A stretch of 64,000 nucleotides of DNA from RGIG5612 sp963599255 (GCA_963599255.1 CAVBWS010000005.1:6613-70612); one strand, 5' to 3'. Shown: positions 34,931 to 43,555, counted from the first letter of the stretch. Numbers and translations: made by a program. The notes: a model not told the origin generated them from the letters alone.

Positions 34931-36091
34931 TTACCTTTCTACTATATAGATTTCATTGCTTGTTTTATTAAGGCTTTTTACTCCATCTTTCGTCACCAGG
35001 AACATTGTTCCCGGTCCGAATATTCCCGGTTTTCCTTCTTCCCATCCCGGCATTGCTGCTCCTGGATGAAGTACGAACAACATTCCATCCTGCAGGATAA
35101 AATCTCTGTTACATGAGAAGGTTGCTTCATCCATCTCATAACCGCTTAAATGCCCACACGGTCCTGTAATAAAGTCTTTCCTTCCTGACAAGAATCCCTT
35201 CTGTTCAATATAATCATCAATCGCATTAACCAGATCCTTTGTATTTGTGCCAGGCTTAACCATCTTGACAGAGGTCCAGATAGCCTCATCAACAGCATTG
35301 AACATATCTATATATTCCTGTTCCGGTTCTCCGAACGAATATATTGCTATCTTCTGAAGCCAGCAGCCTCTGAAACATACGGTTATCTCTACTACCATCT
35401 TATCACCCTTTTTAATAGGCACAGGCAAATGGTCCGACGGTATCGCTGGGGCACTGATATCTGTCCTGTCAGCATTCAGCAATATAAGCGAATCTTCTGC
35501 TCCCCTGCTCAGCATCATGTTTTGCAGGATCGCTTTTACTTCCATCTCATACATGCCCGTATGTAATAATTCAGGAAGTTCTCTGACACATGTATCTACA
35601 ATATCAATAGCTTCTTCTATGATATTCAGATATCCGCCGCCTTTTATACGTCTTTGCTGTCTGAACTTATCTGAAATATCAACTATATCAACAAAATCCA
35701 GAACCTTACTGAAGGCCTCATATAATCCGAGTGGCATGGCTTCGGTATTAAATCCTACTCTTTTTCCATCCATTCCTTTTTCATGAAATGCCTTAATAAC
35801 ATTCGGTATTGTCATTAATGCATATTCTTTTATCCAATAATTATCAATATTCTTTTTTACAGGAGTCAGAATATATTCTCTTCCTTCGTTTCCCTGAAAA
35901 AATATTGCGGTGCCATGTCGGGGAATCAATCCGAATACTCCCCATCCTACTGCAAACTCTCCGTTTACATATTTCATTGCAGCATCTCCGGATACAAACA
36001 GTCCTTCTAACTGCTGCTCTTCCATAAGAGCATAGAGCTTCTCATAATTAGATTTCTTATCCTGTTCCGTTAATAGTTTTTCCTTGATCAT
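34931..36091 (-). CDS. M24-fold creatinase/prolidase-like protein, type B, without metal ligands (module 2)
   Basis: The 386-residue protein is the type B partner in module 2. It has Glu235 in VEITVCFRGCWLQK, a PCGHLSGYEMDE stretch in place of the usual HGxxH motif, His342 in VLHPGAA where peptidases have a glutamate ligand, and the shared FGPGTMFLV tail. None of the five metal ligands is conserved. The frame is open to 36172, but the ATG at 36091 gives the same length as its paralogue and has a purine-rich GGAAGGCAGGGA ahead. It is the first gene of the operon, divergent from a LysR gene. Confidence 0.78.
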   Translation of the reverse strand: MIKEKLLTEQDKKSNYEKLYALMEEQQLEGLFVSGDAAMKYVNGEFAVGWGVFGLIPRHGTAIFFQGNEGREYILTPVKKNIDNYWIKEYALMTIPNVIKAFHEKGMDGKRVGFNTEAMPLGLYEAFSKVLDFVDIVDISDKFRQQRRIKGGGYLNIIEEAIDIVDTCVRELPELLHTGMYEMEVKAILQNMMLSRGAEDSLILLNADRTDISAPAIPSDHLPVPIKKGDKMVVEITVCFRGCWLQKIAIYSFGEPEQEYIDMFNAVDEAIWTSVKMVKPGTNTKDLVNAIDDYIEQKGFLSGRKDFITGPCGHLSGYEMDEATFSCNRDFILQDGMLFVLHPGAAMPGWEEGKPGIFGPGTMFLVTKDGVKSLNKTSNEIYIVER

Positions 36092-36192
36092 CTCTGTTCC
36101 CTGCCTTCCGCGATCATCTTGCGAGTTAGTATCTCTTATGTACTGTCTACATTTTTGCACATATTTTTTCATGTGTACAATTCAAAAAAATA

Positions 36193-36241
36193 TTTAAGCA
36201 TGAATTTTTTCTATTCATGTTTAAAACCAATATGCTATAAT
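36193..36241. promoter_or_regulatory. Dyad operator overlapping the lysR promoter (module 2)
   Basis: CATGAA (36199-36204) and TTCATG (36214-36219) form an inverted repeat flanked by TTTAA and TTAAA. Directly beyond, TGCTATAAT (36233-36241) is an extended -10 promoter for the LysR gene at 36288. The overlap of dyad and promoter is the usual arrangement for a self-regulating LysR protein that also controls the divergent M24/ABC operon. Confidence 0.55.
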
Positions 36242-36287
36242 TTGCTAGGTGGTTACGAGGTATTACTGTATCTTTCGGGGGAAAATT

Positions 36288-37232
36288 ATGAATCTGACAC
36301 ATTTAAAATATTTTATATCTATTGCTGATACGCTTTCATTTACCGAATCATCTAAGAGGCTATTTGTTTCTCAGCCTACACTTTCTCATGGTATAAACTC
36401 ACTGGAAACAGAATTAGAAACGAAGCTCTTTATCAGAAGGCATCACTCTCTCGAACTTAGTCCCGCCGGAGAGAAGCTTTATATAATCGCTTCACAGATA
36501 ATAGAATTGGTTAATAAGGCATATGATGAAGTAAAACCTGCACTTGATCCTGACAGTGCATCACTTCGCATAGGATTTATGACAGATCTTCTTCCCATGT
36601 GTTTCACAACAATGCTGTCTCCTTTTTTGTTATCCAACCCAACTATCAAATCCCACTTAGATCAAAATTATGTCGTTGAGCTTCATACCAAACTGGAGGA
36701 AGAAAAATTAGATATTATTATCACACGGGAATCATCACTGATGGATATTCCAGTGCCCAATAGTGCAACCATTATGCTGTTGGAAGATGAATTCTGCCTC
36801 GCTGTTCCTATAAACCATCCTGCCGCAAAATTTGACGAATTAGACGACCTGTCCATATTTAAGGATGATTTCTTCGTGGCGATGAACCCGGAGTATACAT
36901 CTCCTCTCACAGACAAGCTGATACGAATATGCCGTAACAGAAACTACCAGCCTAAGTTCCTTACCACTGAGTCTATGCTGGATATAGTACTCGCACAGGT
37001 ATCTACCGGTGTAGGCATTACGATTACACCTAGATCATATCTGGCATTTAAGAATTATCCTAATATAAAAATTATCAATCTATCCCCAGGCGATGATATC
37101 ATAAACAATATTGTTGCATGTTACCTGAAAGGCAATCGCAGTCCATCGCTTAAACTCTACAAAGATTTTCTCAAGCAGAGCAGAAAGGAACATCTGATAA
37201 GAGTTGAAAATCAAACAGCATCTGTCAAGTAA
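36288..37232 (+). CDS. LysR-family transcriptional regulator (module 2)
   Basis: This 314-residue LysR protein has its helix-turn-helix in residues 1-60 (TLSFTESSKRLFVSQPTLSHGI) and an effector domain containing LRIGFMTDLLPMCF and QVSTGVGITITPRS. GGGGGA lies six bases before the ATG at 36288; an upstream ATG at 36249 lacks a site. It is divergent from the module 2 operon, mirroring the LysR of module 1, but the two regulators are not close copies. A terminator follows at 37244-37297. Confidence 0.9.
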   Translation: MNLTHLKYFISIADTLSFTESSKRLFVSQPTLSHGINSLETELETKLFIRRHHSLELSPAGEKLYIIASQIIELVNKAYDEVKPALDPDSASLRIGFMTDLLPMCFTTMLSPFLLSNPTIKSHLDQNYVVELHTKLEEEKLDIIITRESSLMDIPVPNSATIMLLEDEFCLAVPINHPAAKFDELDDLSIFKDDFFVAMNPEYTSPLTDKLIRICRNRNYQPKFLTTESMLDIVLAQVSTGVGITITPRSYLAFKNYPNIKIINLSPGDDIINNIVACYLKGNRSPSLKLYKDFLKQSRKEHLIRVENQTASVK

Positions 37233-37243
37233 ACCAATATGAC

Positions 37244-37297
37244 AAAAATGAGGCTCCATCACTGATCAAATTCCAGTGCAGCAGCCTCATTTTTTTT
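37244..37297. terminator. Bidirectional terminator between lysR and the TRAP operon
   Basis: AAAAATGAGGCT (37244-37255) pairs with AGCCTCATTTTT (37283-37294), and an inner CACTG pairs with CAGTG. The T-run continues to 37297. It lies between the convergent LysR gene and the dehydrogenase at the end of the TRAP operon. Confidence 0.85.
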
Positions 37298-37333
37298 AGG
37301 GAGAGTGTTCTTATTATGTTGAAAAAGCTATTC

Positions 37334-38317
37334 TTAATATTTATTTGCCATGTTAATCTCGTTGATCAACGCATCTCCTTGCTCAAACCTCTTAAGATTT
37401 TCACAGAACTGCTCCACTGCCCTGTCGATATATTTTGTACTGTCAGCTGCGCAGTGAGGAGTGATTATAACATTAGGCATATCCCATAAAGGATTATCTG
37501 AATTCAACGGTTCCGGGTCTACAGCATCTAATGCCGCCCCTGCGATGATTCCATTTTGAAGTGCATATATAAGATCATCTGTCTTAACCACTGCACCTCT
37601 GGCAATGTTAATAAGCACCGCATCTGACTTCATTGATCTTAATTCTTCAATTCCTATCAATCCTCTTGTTGCATCTGTAAGAGGTGTAAGAATTACAATG
37701 AAATCTGCCACCGACAAGGCCTTTTTCAGGTCTGTGTCTGGTATCACCTCATCGTAATTATCCAGTGGCGTAACCGTCCTTTTGACTCCGATCACCTTCA
37801 TTCCGATAGCCTTAGACAGCCTCGCAACTTCAGACCCGATCGCTCCTGCCCCTACTATAGTGACCGTAAGACCTTCTGCATCCCTGAACGGCGTGTCGAC
37901 CTTTTTGGACCATAAGTGCGCCTCTTGCCTTCTCTGAAGTTCCTGTGAATGTCTCAGAAAACTTATCATATACCCAATAGTTGTCAGTCCCATTGTTTTT
38001 CCGTGGATTCCCTTTGCATTGGTCAGCTTGACAGGAAGATCTGAAATGGAAGAATCCATGATCGGATTAACTCCGGCTGAAAATGAATTAATCCATTTTA
38101 ATTTTTTTGAATCAGCGCAGTACCTGACCGGCATCTCACCAGATCCGCCCCAGATAAACAGGACTTCTCCATCATATCCCTTTTCAAGAGCTTCCTGTTC
38201 ATTTCTGCACCAGAAAACATTGCCGGAAATACAATTTTTGATCTTTTCAATATGACTCTCATTAACGACCATCGGAACCAAATCCGAATCCTTAAACATT
38301 ACTACTACATCTGCCAT
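37334..38317 (-). CDS. D-2-hydroxyacid dehydrogenase family protein (module 3)
   Basis: This 327-residue paralogue of the 18517 dehydrogenase has identical length and the same N-terminal layout (EQEALEKG, LFIWGG). The Rossmann motif is IVGAGAIGSEVARLSKAIG near residue 150. The catalytic signatures are IARGAVVKTDDL with its arginine, VDPEPLN with its glutamate and ITPHCAAD with its histidine. It starts 13 bases after the TRAP large subunit and closes the operon. A transporter for a carboxylate together with this enzyme and an M24-fold protein suggests a 2-hydroxy or 2-oxo acid substrate. Confidence 0.87.
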   Translation of the reverse strand: MADVVVMFKDSDLVPMVVNESHIEKIKNCISGNVFWCRNEQEALEKGYDGEVLFIWGGSGEMPVRYCADSKKLKWINSFSAGVNPIMDSSISDLPVKLTNAKGIHGKTMGLTTIGYMISFLRHSQELQRRQEAHLWSKKVDTPFRDAEGLTVTIVGAGAIGSEVARLSKAIGMKVIGVKRTVTPLDNYDEVIPDTDLKKALSVADFIVILTPLTDATRGLIGIEELRSMKSDAVLINIARGAVVKTDDLIYALQNGIIAGAALDAVDPEPLNSDNPLWDMPNVIITPHCAADSTKYIDRAVEQFCENLKRFEQGDALINEINMANKY

Positions 38318-38330
38318 GTTATCCCCTCCG

Positions 38331-39632
38331 TTAGCCCAATATCCATGTTGTAATCTGCGGGAAGAACGCGATTATAAGATCTACTACTACCATAGTAATT
38401 ATAAAAGGAACACAGTTTTTAGCCAATTTATGCATTTTCGAGCCAGATACTGTCATACCTGTAAATAATACCGTTCCGAATGGAGGCGTTACAAATCCTA
38501 TGCAAACTGTAACCGTCATTATAATACCGAAATGTATAGCTGAAAATCCCAGCTGGTTGATTACAGGAAGGAACATCGGAATAGTGATAAGCAGTATAGG
38601 TGTTGCTTCCATGAAACATCCCATGATAAGGAGGATCACAATAATAAGGATCATAACTACATACTTATTATCTGATACGCCCAGAAGTGCGTTTACTACC
38701 AATGAAGGAATTCCTGCTCTGGATATTACCCAGGCAAATAATCCGGCAGATGCAACAATGTACATAACATTTGCAGTACTGATCGCAGACCTCTTCAACA
38801 GCTGTGGAATATCTTTAAACTTGATTTCTTTATAAACAAATTTGCCTATGATAAATGAATACAATACTGCAACTACCGCTGCCTCTGTAGGAGTTGCAAT
38901 TCCGGCATAAATTGAACCAAGAATAATTGCTGGAGAACCAAGGGCCGGAATAGCCTTAACAACTGCCCAGAGAGCTTTTTTAACTGTAAGCTTTTCTCCA
39001 GGCTCGCATACCATGGATGCTCGTCCTACGCCCTTATATCCACGCTTCTTGCAGATCACATATGCCACGATGCATAATGCTATAAGCATATAGATTCCTG
39101 CCGGTACACCTAACAGATACAGATCTGTTAATGAAACATTAGCATTAACAGCATATATTACCATTGCTGTACTCGGAGGGATAATAGGTCCCAAAACAGC
39201 TCCCGCGCAGAATACTGATGTGGAGAAATCGCGATCATAACCTGACTCAAGCATATAAGTAAGCATGATTGAACCAATTGTTACGCAGCAAGCCATTGCT
39301 GATCCTGTCATTGCAGCAAATACCGCACATACCAGCAAGGTTACAAATGCCAGACCGCCATGGACTCCGCCAACGATCATATTGCATACCGCCACCAACC
39401 GTTTGGCTATTCCTCCCTTGGCCATCAAGTCCCCGGCCAGGATGAAGAACGGTATACACAGCAGGGCAACTACATCGCAGCCGGCAAACATACGCTGAAC
39501 TACAGTCATAAGAGGAATTCCCTCCATGACAAGATATAAAATACTTGAAAGTCCAAGGGATGTTGCAAAATTAACACCCAGCGCAAGAAGGACTATTGCT
39601 GTTACTAAGAAAATAATGGCTGATGTACTCAT
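38331..39632 (-). CDS. dctM: TRAP transporter large permease, DctM type (module 3)
   Basis: The 433-residue integral membrane protein has the DctM layout of about twelve hydrophobic segments. Family stretches include LLCIPFFILAGDLMAKGG near residue 58, GPIIPPSTAMVIYA near 150, and ITVPTVCIGFVTPPFGT-like CIGFVTPPFGTVLF near 380. It uses a cation gradient to import a carboxylate delivered by DctP. Its ATG overlaps the dctQ stop by one base (TAATG), and its ribosome site GGAGG lies inside dctQ, so the two are translationally coupled. Confidence 0.92.
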   Translation of the reverse strand: MSTSAIIFLVTAIVLLALGVNFATSLGLSSILYLVMEGIPLMTVVQRMFAGCDVVALLCIPFFILAGDLMAKGGIAKRLVAVCNMIVGGVHGGLAFVTLLVCAVFAAMTGSAMACCVTIGSIMLTYMLESGYDRDFSTSVFCAGAVLGPIIPPSTAMVIYAVNANVSLTDLYLLGVPAGIYMLIALCIVAYVICKKRGYKGVGRASMVCEPGEKLTVKKALWAVVKAIPALGSPAIILGSIYAGIATPTEAAVVAVLYSFIIGKFVYKEIKFKDIPQLLKRSAISTANVMYIVASAGLFAWVISRAGIPSLVVNALLGVSDNKYVVMILIIVILLIMGCFMEATPILLITIPMFLPVINQLGFSAIHFGIIMTVTVCIGFVTPPFGTVLFTGMTVSGSKMHKLAKNCVPFIITMVVVDLIIAFFPQITTWILG

Positions 39633-40147
39633 TATTCATTACCTCCTTCTTGATCTGCTTGTGCTTCCGCATCTTCCCTTTTCCCTATTCGCATTACAAT
39701 TCTTGTAATATATCCCCATGCTGAGAGAATCATAGAAATAGGGAATACCATGTACTGAACCACATTGCTTATGCCTGTATTGGCAGATACTCCTCTTGCA
39801 GCAATGCTCAGCTGGCTAAAGCTGAAATAAAAGATCGCTGCTACAAATATCAGTCCGAAAATATCCTGTATTATCATAAGGATCTTCCTGGACTGACCCT
39901 TGAAGGCATCCTCCAGGATCGTAACCTTTACATGATCAGAATTGAAGATAATCCAGGCTGCGCCCAGGAATACCATCCAGATCATTCCATATCGTGTAAG
40001 CTCTTCTGTCCATGTAAATCCCGCTGAGAATATATATCTGGCAAATACCTGTATTGAAAATGCAACTATCATCCATATAAAGAGAACTATCATAAGAACG
40101 CTCAATATTTTCGAGATAATCGCATTGATTTTACCAATTGCTTTCAT
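39632..40147 (-). CDS. dctQ: TRAP transporter small permease, DctQ type (module 3)
   Basis: The 171-residue membrane protein has four hydrophobic segments and the DctQ features FARYIFSAGFTWTEELTRYGMIWMVFLGAA, with the conserved W-EE-R stretch near residue 40. CGGAGGA precedes the ATG. It forms the membrane complex with DctM. The gene follows dctP by 88 bases; a stable hairpin lies in that gap. Confidence 0.9.
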   Translation of the reverse strand: MKAIGKINAIISKILSVLMIVLFIWMIVAFSIQVFARYIFSAGFTWTEELTRYGMIWMVFLGAAWIIFNSDHVKVTILEDAFKGQSRKILMIIQDIFGLIFVAAIFYFSFSQLSIAARGVSANTGISNVVQYMVFPISMILSAWGYITRIVMRIGKREDAEAQADQEGGNE

Positions 40148-40186
40148 CTTATCCTCCGAAATTGAAAGTGATACGTTTTTTCAATT

Positions 40187-40209
40187 GAGGTCCCTGATTC
40201 AGGGACCTC
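40187..40209. other. Hairpin between dctP and dctQ
   Basis: GAGGTCCCT (40187-40195) pairs perfectly with AGGGACCTC (40201-40209) around five bases. Such stem-loops after a binding-protein gene commonly stabilise its mRNA or stop some transcripts, giving more DctP than membrane subunits. That role is inferred. Confidence 0.6.
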
Positions 40210-40235
40210 GTTGGTTATTCCATAAGAGATTGCTA

Positions 40236-41279
40236 TTATTTAGCTAAATCCTCAATTGCTGCAACATCATCTGCTGCATCATATTTAGCAATGAACGACT
40301 CATATACAGGCTCAGCTGCTTCTCTGAGACCATCTTTTTCTTCATCTGTTAATTCATAAACCTCAACAGTTGTTCCTTTTTCGTTATTTACCATGCTGTC
40401 AAGAGCTTTCTCGTTTTCTTCCTGAAGAGCTGCTGTTCTTTCTGCTGCTGCCTCAATAGCTGCTGCAGAGATCGCATCCTGAAGATCTGTTGTTAATCCC
40501 TCATACAGAGCATTGTTAATTGTAAGGCCATTAAAATGAACTGCATATTCCATGATTGAGATATATGGAGCAAATTCATAATATCCGTCAGCCATTGCAA
40601 CATTATTTACGTTATCGCAAGCATCGATAGTTTTCTGCTGAAGAGCCGTAAGAACCTCTGAACCAGCCATTGTCATAGCTGATGCACCCCATGTATTCCA
40701 TGTATCAACATAAACTGTAGAGCCTGTGCAGCGTGTCTTAACTCCTGCTAAATCTGCTGCTGAATGAACAAATCCTTTGCTTGATTCGAAATTTCTGTAG
40801 CCAACTGCCTGCATGCAGAGCATTCTTGCGCCTGTTGCTTCGCCAAATTCAGACATAAGATTCTGAGCTATATCAGACTCTAAAAACGCATAGATGTGAT
40901 CATAGTCTTTGAAAAGGTATGGCAGATCAAGGATCATAAACTTCTCATAATACTGTGACATGATAGGTGTATTATTAACAGCCATATCAAGTGCTCCGGC
41001 CATAACCAATTCCAGAGATTCCTGATCATTTCCTAACTGTCCGCCCATTACGATTTCAACCTGTACTGCGCCGTCAGTTGCTGCTTCAACTTTTTCTTTG
41101 AATAAAGCTGCAAGTAAGTGTAACTGATTTGTTTCACTAGCAGCGAAATGGCTGAGAGTAAGTTTCAGCGGATTTTCAGCGGAGTACTGACCGTAGTCAG
41201 CTGTCTCGTCCGCGCCTACCGGCACAAACATTGCCATCGTCATGATTGCACAAATTATTAATGCGATAAATTTTTTCAT
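40236..41279 (-). CDS. dctP: TRAP transporter substrate-binding protein, DctP type (module 3)
   Basis: The 347-residue exported protein has a signal peptide of about 22 residues ending in PVGADE, without a lipobox. The DctP core is clear: LTLSHFAASETNQLH at the start, VQVEIVMGGQLGNDQE, LDLPYLFKDYDHIY, and GVKTRCTGS, whose Arg183 is the residue that usually grips the carboxylate of the ligand. The substrate is therefore very probably an organic acid. CTCCTTTA on the complement corresponds to a good ribosome site. It is the second gene of the operon, after an M24 type A gene. Confidence 0.92.
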   Translation of the reverse strand: MKKFIALIICAIMTMAMFVPVGADETADYGQYSAENPLKLTLSHFAASETNQLHLLAALFKEKVEAATDGAVQVEIVMGGQLGNDQESLELVMAGALDMAVNNTPIMSQYYEKFMILDLPYLFKDYDHIYAFLESDIAQNLMSEFGEATGARMLCMQAVGYRNFESSKGFVHSAADLAGVKTRCTGSTVYVDTWNTWGASAMTMAGSEVLTALQQKTIDACDNVNNVAMADGYYEFAPYISIMEYAVHFNGLTINNALYEGLTTDLQDAISAAAIEAAAERTAALQEENEKALDSMVNNEKGTTVEVYELTDEEKDGLREAAEPVYESFIAKYDAADDVAAIEDLAK

Positions 41280-41332
41280 TGTAAAGTTCCTCCTTTTATT
41301 TTCACAATTGCCCCTTTGGCAAACCTTCTCAT

Positions 41333-42529
41333 TTAGTATTCTATGATCGTTAATTCCTGCGGAGTGCGGGTTACTCTCCTTGCACTCTCCTTACCAACCA
41401 GATAATTGTCACAGGCTATCGCGAAGTGTCCCATTTCTATCAGCTCAGGATGAATTGCCAGGAACATATTCTCTCTTATTTCCATATCTTCATCCGGACA
41501 GATAGCCGGTGACTCCATCATGTCATATCCCTGACTGTGACCAACAAAACGTCCATTTGGTTTAAAGCCGTAATTATCTGCAACAAAATCACTGTAGATC
41601 TTATCCAGTTCCCTGCCTGTAATACCCGGTCTTGCAGAATCAGCAACCAGCTGCTGTCCGGCTCTTGCAGCTTCATAAACTTTGGCAAAATCAGGATCCG
41701 GTTCTCCTAAAACAAATGTACGTGCCAGTTCTCCATATATTCCACCAGGAGCTGCTACCTCTACCATTACGGTAACTGCATCTCCTACTTCAATGCGTCT
41801 GTGAGCCGCAAATGTTCTGAAGAATGCTATGCCTCCGCCATTTGCCTTCGAACCTACTGCTACATTTCCGTTGTATTCGCATCCGCTGTATCTTGAGGCA
41901 GTTTCTATTTCCGTCAAAATGTCATTTTCAAGTCTTCCCGGACGGATCATCGCCGGAACCATATCCATCAGCTGTTCATGAACCCTTACGCATTTTTTAG
42001 CTAATGCAATTTCTTCCTCATTTTTAACAGCCTTCAAGTAACTGAATTCCTTAGAAATATCCACGAGTTCAATATCTTCCATGTTAGCAAGAAGCCCCTC
42101 AACGGTTGATGCTTTGAAGCATTGCTTGTAGACAATACCAACTCGCTTCATATGCATCGCCTTCAATTCGCGTGCGATATATTTCCCCTCATAGCTATCC
42201 GTGCAAGGAAAACATTGGCAATATGGAAGAACGATTAATCTGTTTACATTTCTGAAGCTGCACTGTTCAGCCGGATCCTGCATTACGCCATGATTTATCA
42301 TGGTCATATTGCCTTCAGCCGGTACGATCAATGTTGTTCCGTACTCATGACATCTTGCATCTGTAAGATATCGGATAACCCCGTCGAACTGTGTCTGATG
42401 CGCCTCCAGGATTGCTCCGTCCAGATTATTGTCCTTGATTATTTTCTGCAGTCCTGTCAGATGTTCCTTCAAAGTCTTATCAGAAATTGGATAATCATAT
42501 CTCGGTCCTGCTAATTTCATTTCAGGCAT
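41333..42529 (-). CDS. M24-fold creatinase/prolidase-like protein, type A, without metal ligands (module 3)
   Basis: The 398-residue protein is the third type A paralogue. Ligand positions read Glu257 and Glu267 (EVAAPGGIYGE), His331 with Tyr335 (GHSQGYDMME), His360 (AIHPEL) and Cys373 (ACDN), the same substitutions as in module 1. GGAGGGG lies eight bases before the ATG at 42529; the frame is open to 42628 inside a palindromic control region. It heads the TRAP operon. No type B partner accompanies it, unlike in modules 1 and 2. Confidence 0.8.
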   Translation of the reverse strand: MPEMKLAGPRYDYPISDKTLKEHLTGLQKIIKDNNLDGAILEAHQTQFDGVIRYLTDARCHEYGTTLIVPAEGNMTMINHGVMQDPAEQCSFRNVNRLIVLPYCQCFPCTDSYEGKYIARELKAMHMKRVGIVYKQCFKASTVEGLLANMEDIELVDISKEFSYLKAVKNEEEIALAKKCVRVHEQLMDMVPAMIRPGRLENDILTEIETASRYSGCEYNGNVAVGSKANGGGIAFFRTFAAHRRIEVGDAVTVMVEVAAPGGIYGELARTFVLGEPDPDFAKVYEAARAGQQLVADSARPGITGRELDKIYSDFVADNYGFKPNGRFVGHSQGYDMMESPAICPDEDMEIRENMFLAIHPELIEMGHFAIACDNYLVGKESARRVTRTPQELTIIEY

Positions 42530-42579
42530 TTTGTTTTCCCCTCCTTCATTTTTTATTATTTTTATATAATTTGGACATA

Positions 42580-42644
42580 AAAAAATCTGTAAACTGCTAT
42601 ACAAAATCGCCAAAGTTTTTTGTATCACAGTTTACAGATTTTTT
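42580..42644. promoter_or_regulatory. Large two-part palindrome between the crp-type gene and the TRAP operon
   Basis: AAAAAATCTGTAAACTG (42580-42596) pairs perfectly over 17 bases with 42628-42644. Inside it ATACAAAA (42599-42606) pairs with TTTTGTAT (42618-42625). Together they make one near-continuous stem of 25 pairs. T-runs follow on both strands, so it can terminate the regulator transcript. It lies only 51 bases before the M24 gene, so attenuation or an operator role is also possible. Confidence 0.6.
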
Positions 42645-42653
42645 CTTAGGCCC

Positions 42654-42683
42654 TACACATGTGCATTTTCATGCAAATGTGTA
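42654..42683. promoter_or_regulatory. Imperfect palindrome, candidate Crp/Fnr-type binding site
   Basis: TACACATGTGCA (42654-42665) and TGCAAATGTGTA (42672-42683) are inverse copies with one mismatch, around TTTTCA. The spacing and symmetry resemble a Crp/Fnr-family operator, and the adjacent gene encodes such a protein. It lies upstream of the M24/TRAP operon. Confidence 0.45.
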
Positions 42684-42717
42684 CTTCACGGCATTTATAT
42701 CATTGTGCCTGTCTGCA

Positions 42718-43293
42718 TCATTGTCCATGTTCTTTATGATAATCCTTATTCAATATCCTGGTTACCTGCACTCTCGAACAGCCCACCAGTTCCGAAAGCT
42801 GAGCATGGGTCAATTCGTTATTATAGTATTTAGCTATCCTGGTTTCACAATCATCCAGCGCGATAGACAGCAGCTGAACTACATTTGTCTGTGTTTTTCC
42901 TACAAGGAGTTTAAGGTAATCCCTTATGAGATTTTTCTCAATCAATCGATTGATAAATACATCAACATTTATTTTCTTCAGCTTGCTATTCTTAAGTGCC
43001 GTGCAATACATGAATGTCACTTCTTTTCCCAGAGACTGAATATCTGCGACAAAGCTGTCAGGATAATGGTATGCAACAACCTGTTTCATTCCCTTTTCAT
43101 GAGTTGCATATACTTCAACCAGGCCTTCATACAACCAATAGACGTAATTCACAACCATATTAGGTCTATACAAACTAGCATTTTTAGGAAGTACGACTTC
43201 TTCGCAGTCTTGAAACAGGTCTTCCATTATCTCTCTTGAGAAAGAATTCGTCATGTATATATTCTTTTCAAAATCCGTATTTAATCTATCCAT
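42718..43293 (-). CDS. Crp/Fnr-family transcriptional regulator (module 3)
   Basis: This 191-residue protein has an N-terminal cyclic-nucleotide-binding-like beta barrel (about 30-115; VYWLYEGLVEVYATHEKGMK) and a short C-terminal winged helix (about 145-188; LTHAQLSELVGCSRVQVTRILN). It is shorter than Crp and lacks a recognisable RxS cyclic-AMP signature and a cysteine cluster for iron-sulfur, so its signal is unknown. AAGGAGAAAGG-type sequence precedes the ATG. Being directly upstream of the M24/TRAP operon on the same strand, it most likely controls it. Confidence 0.82.
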   Translation of the reverse strand: MDRLNTDFEKNIYMTNSFSREIMEDLFQDCEEVVLPKNASLYRPNMVVNYVYWLYEGLVEVYATHEKGMKQVVAYHYPDSFVADIQSLGKEVTFMYCTALKNSKLKKINVDVFINRLIEKNLIRDYLKLLVGKTQTNVVQLLSIALDDCETRIAKYYNNELTHAQLSELVGCSRVQVTRILNKDYHKEHGQ

Positions 43294-43460
43294 GCCTTTC
43301 TCCTTTTTTCTTCTCGATAATGCTCTTCATGTATATAAACTACTATTAGCTCTGTTTATAAAATCTGCATTCTTTACCGCAGAATTATAATTTACTTGCA
43401 TTTAACAGTCAATGTCAGATAATTTTCAAGTCGAAAGATTCTGGCACAAATCTTGTTTGC

Positions 43461-43555
43461 TTATAATGTTCCCCACCCCTTTAATTAGTCATATGTAAAA
43501 TGCACTCTGAAGCAGGGCTTATGAGAACAATAAATTCCCCACCCGGTTGGTATCT
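43461..43555 (-). pseudogene. Deletion scar of a second sufE copy
   Basis: The left part (43461-43518) matches the 3' end of the intact sufE at 44938. On the minus strand it reads PCFRVHFTYD, stop, LKGWG against PCFRRHFTHDQLKGLG. The right part (43513-43555) matches the 5' flank of sufE at 45421-45463 with few mismatches. The join is at GCAGGG, which occurs at both 45007 and 45421, 414 bases apart. This fits an internal deletion between short direct repeats followed by drift, including a premature stop. Confidence 0.75.

Noticed and set aside
42487..43239. A 250-codon plus-strand frame across the Crp-type gene
   Set aside because: It is the antisense shadow of the Crp/Fnr-type gene and of the palindromic control region, with no ribosome site and low-complexity hydrophobic content.
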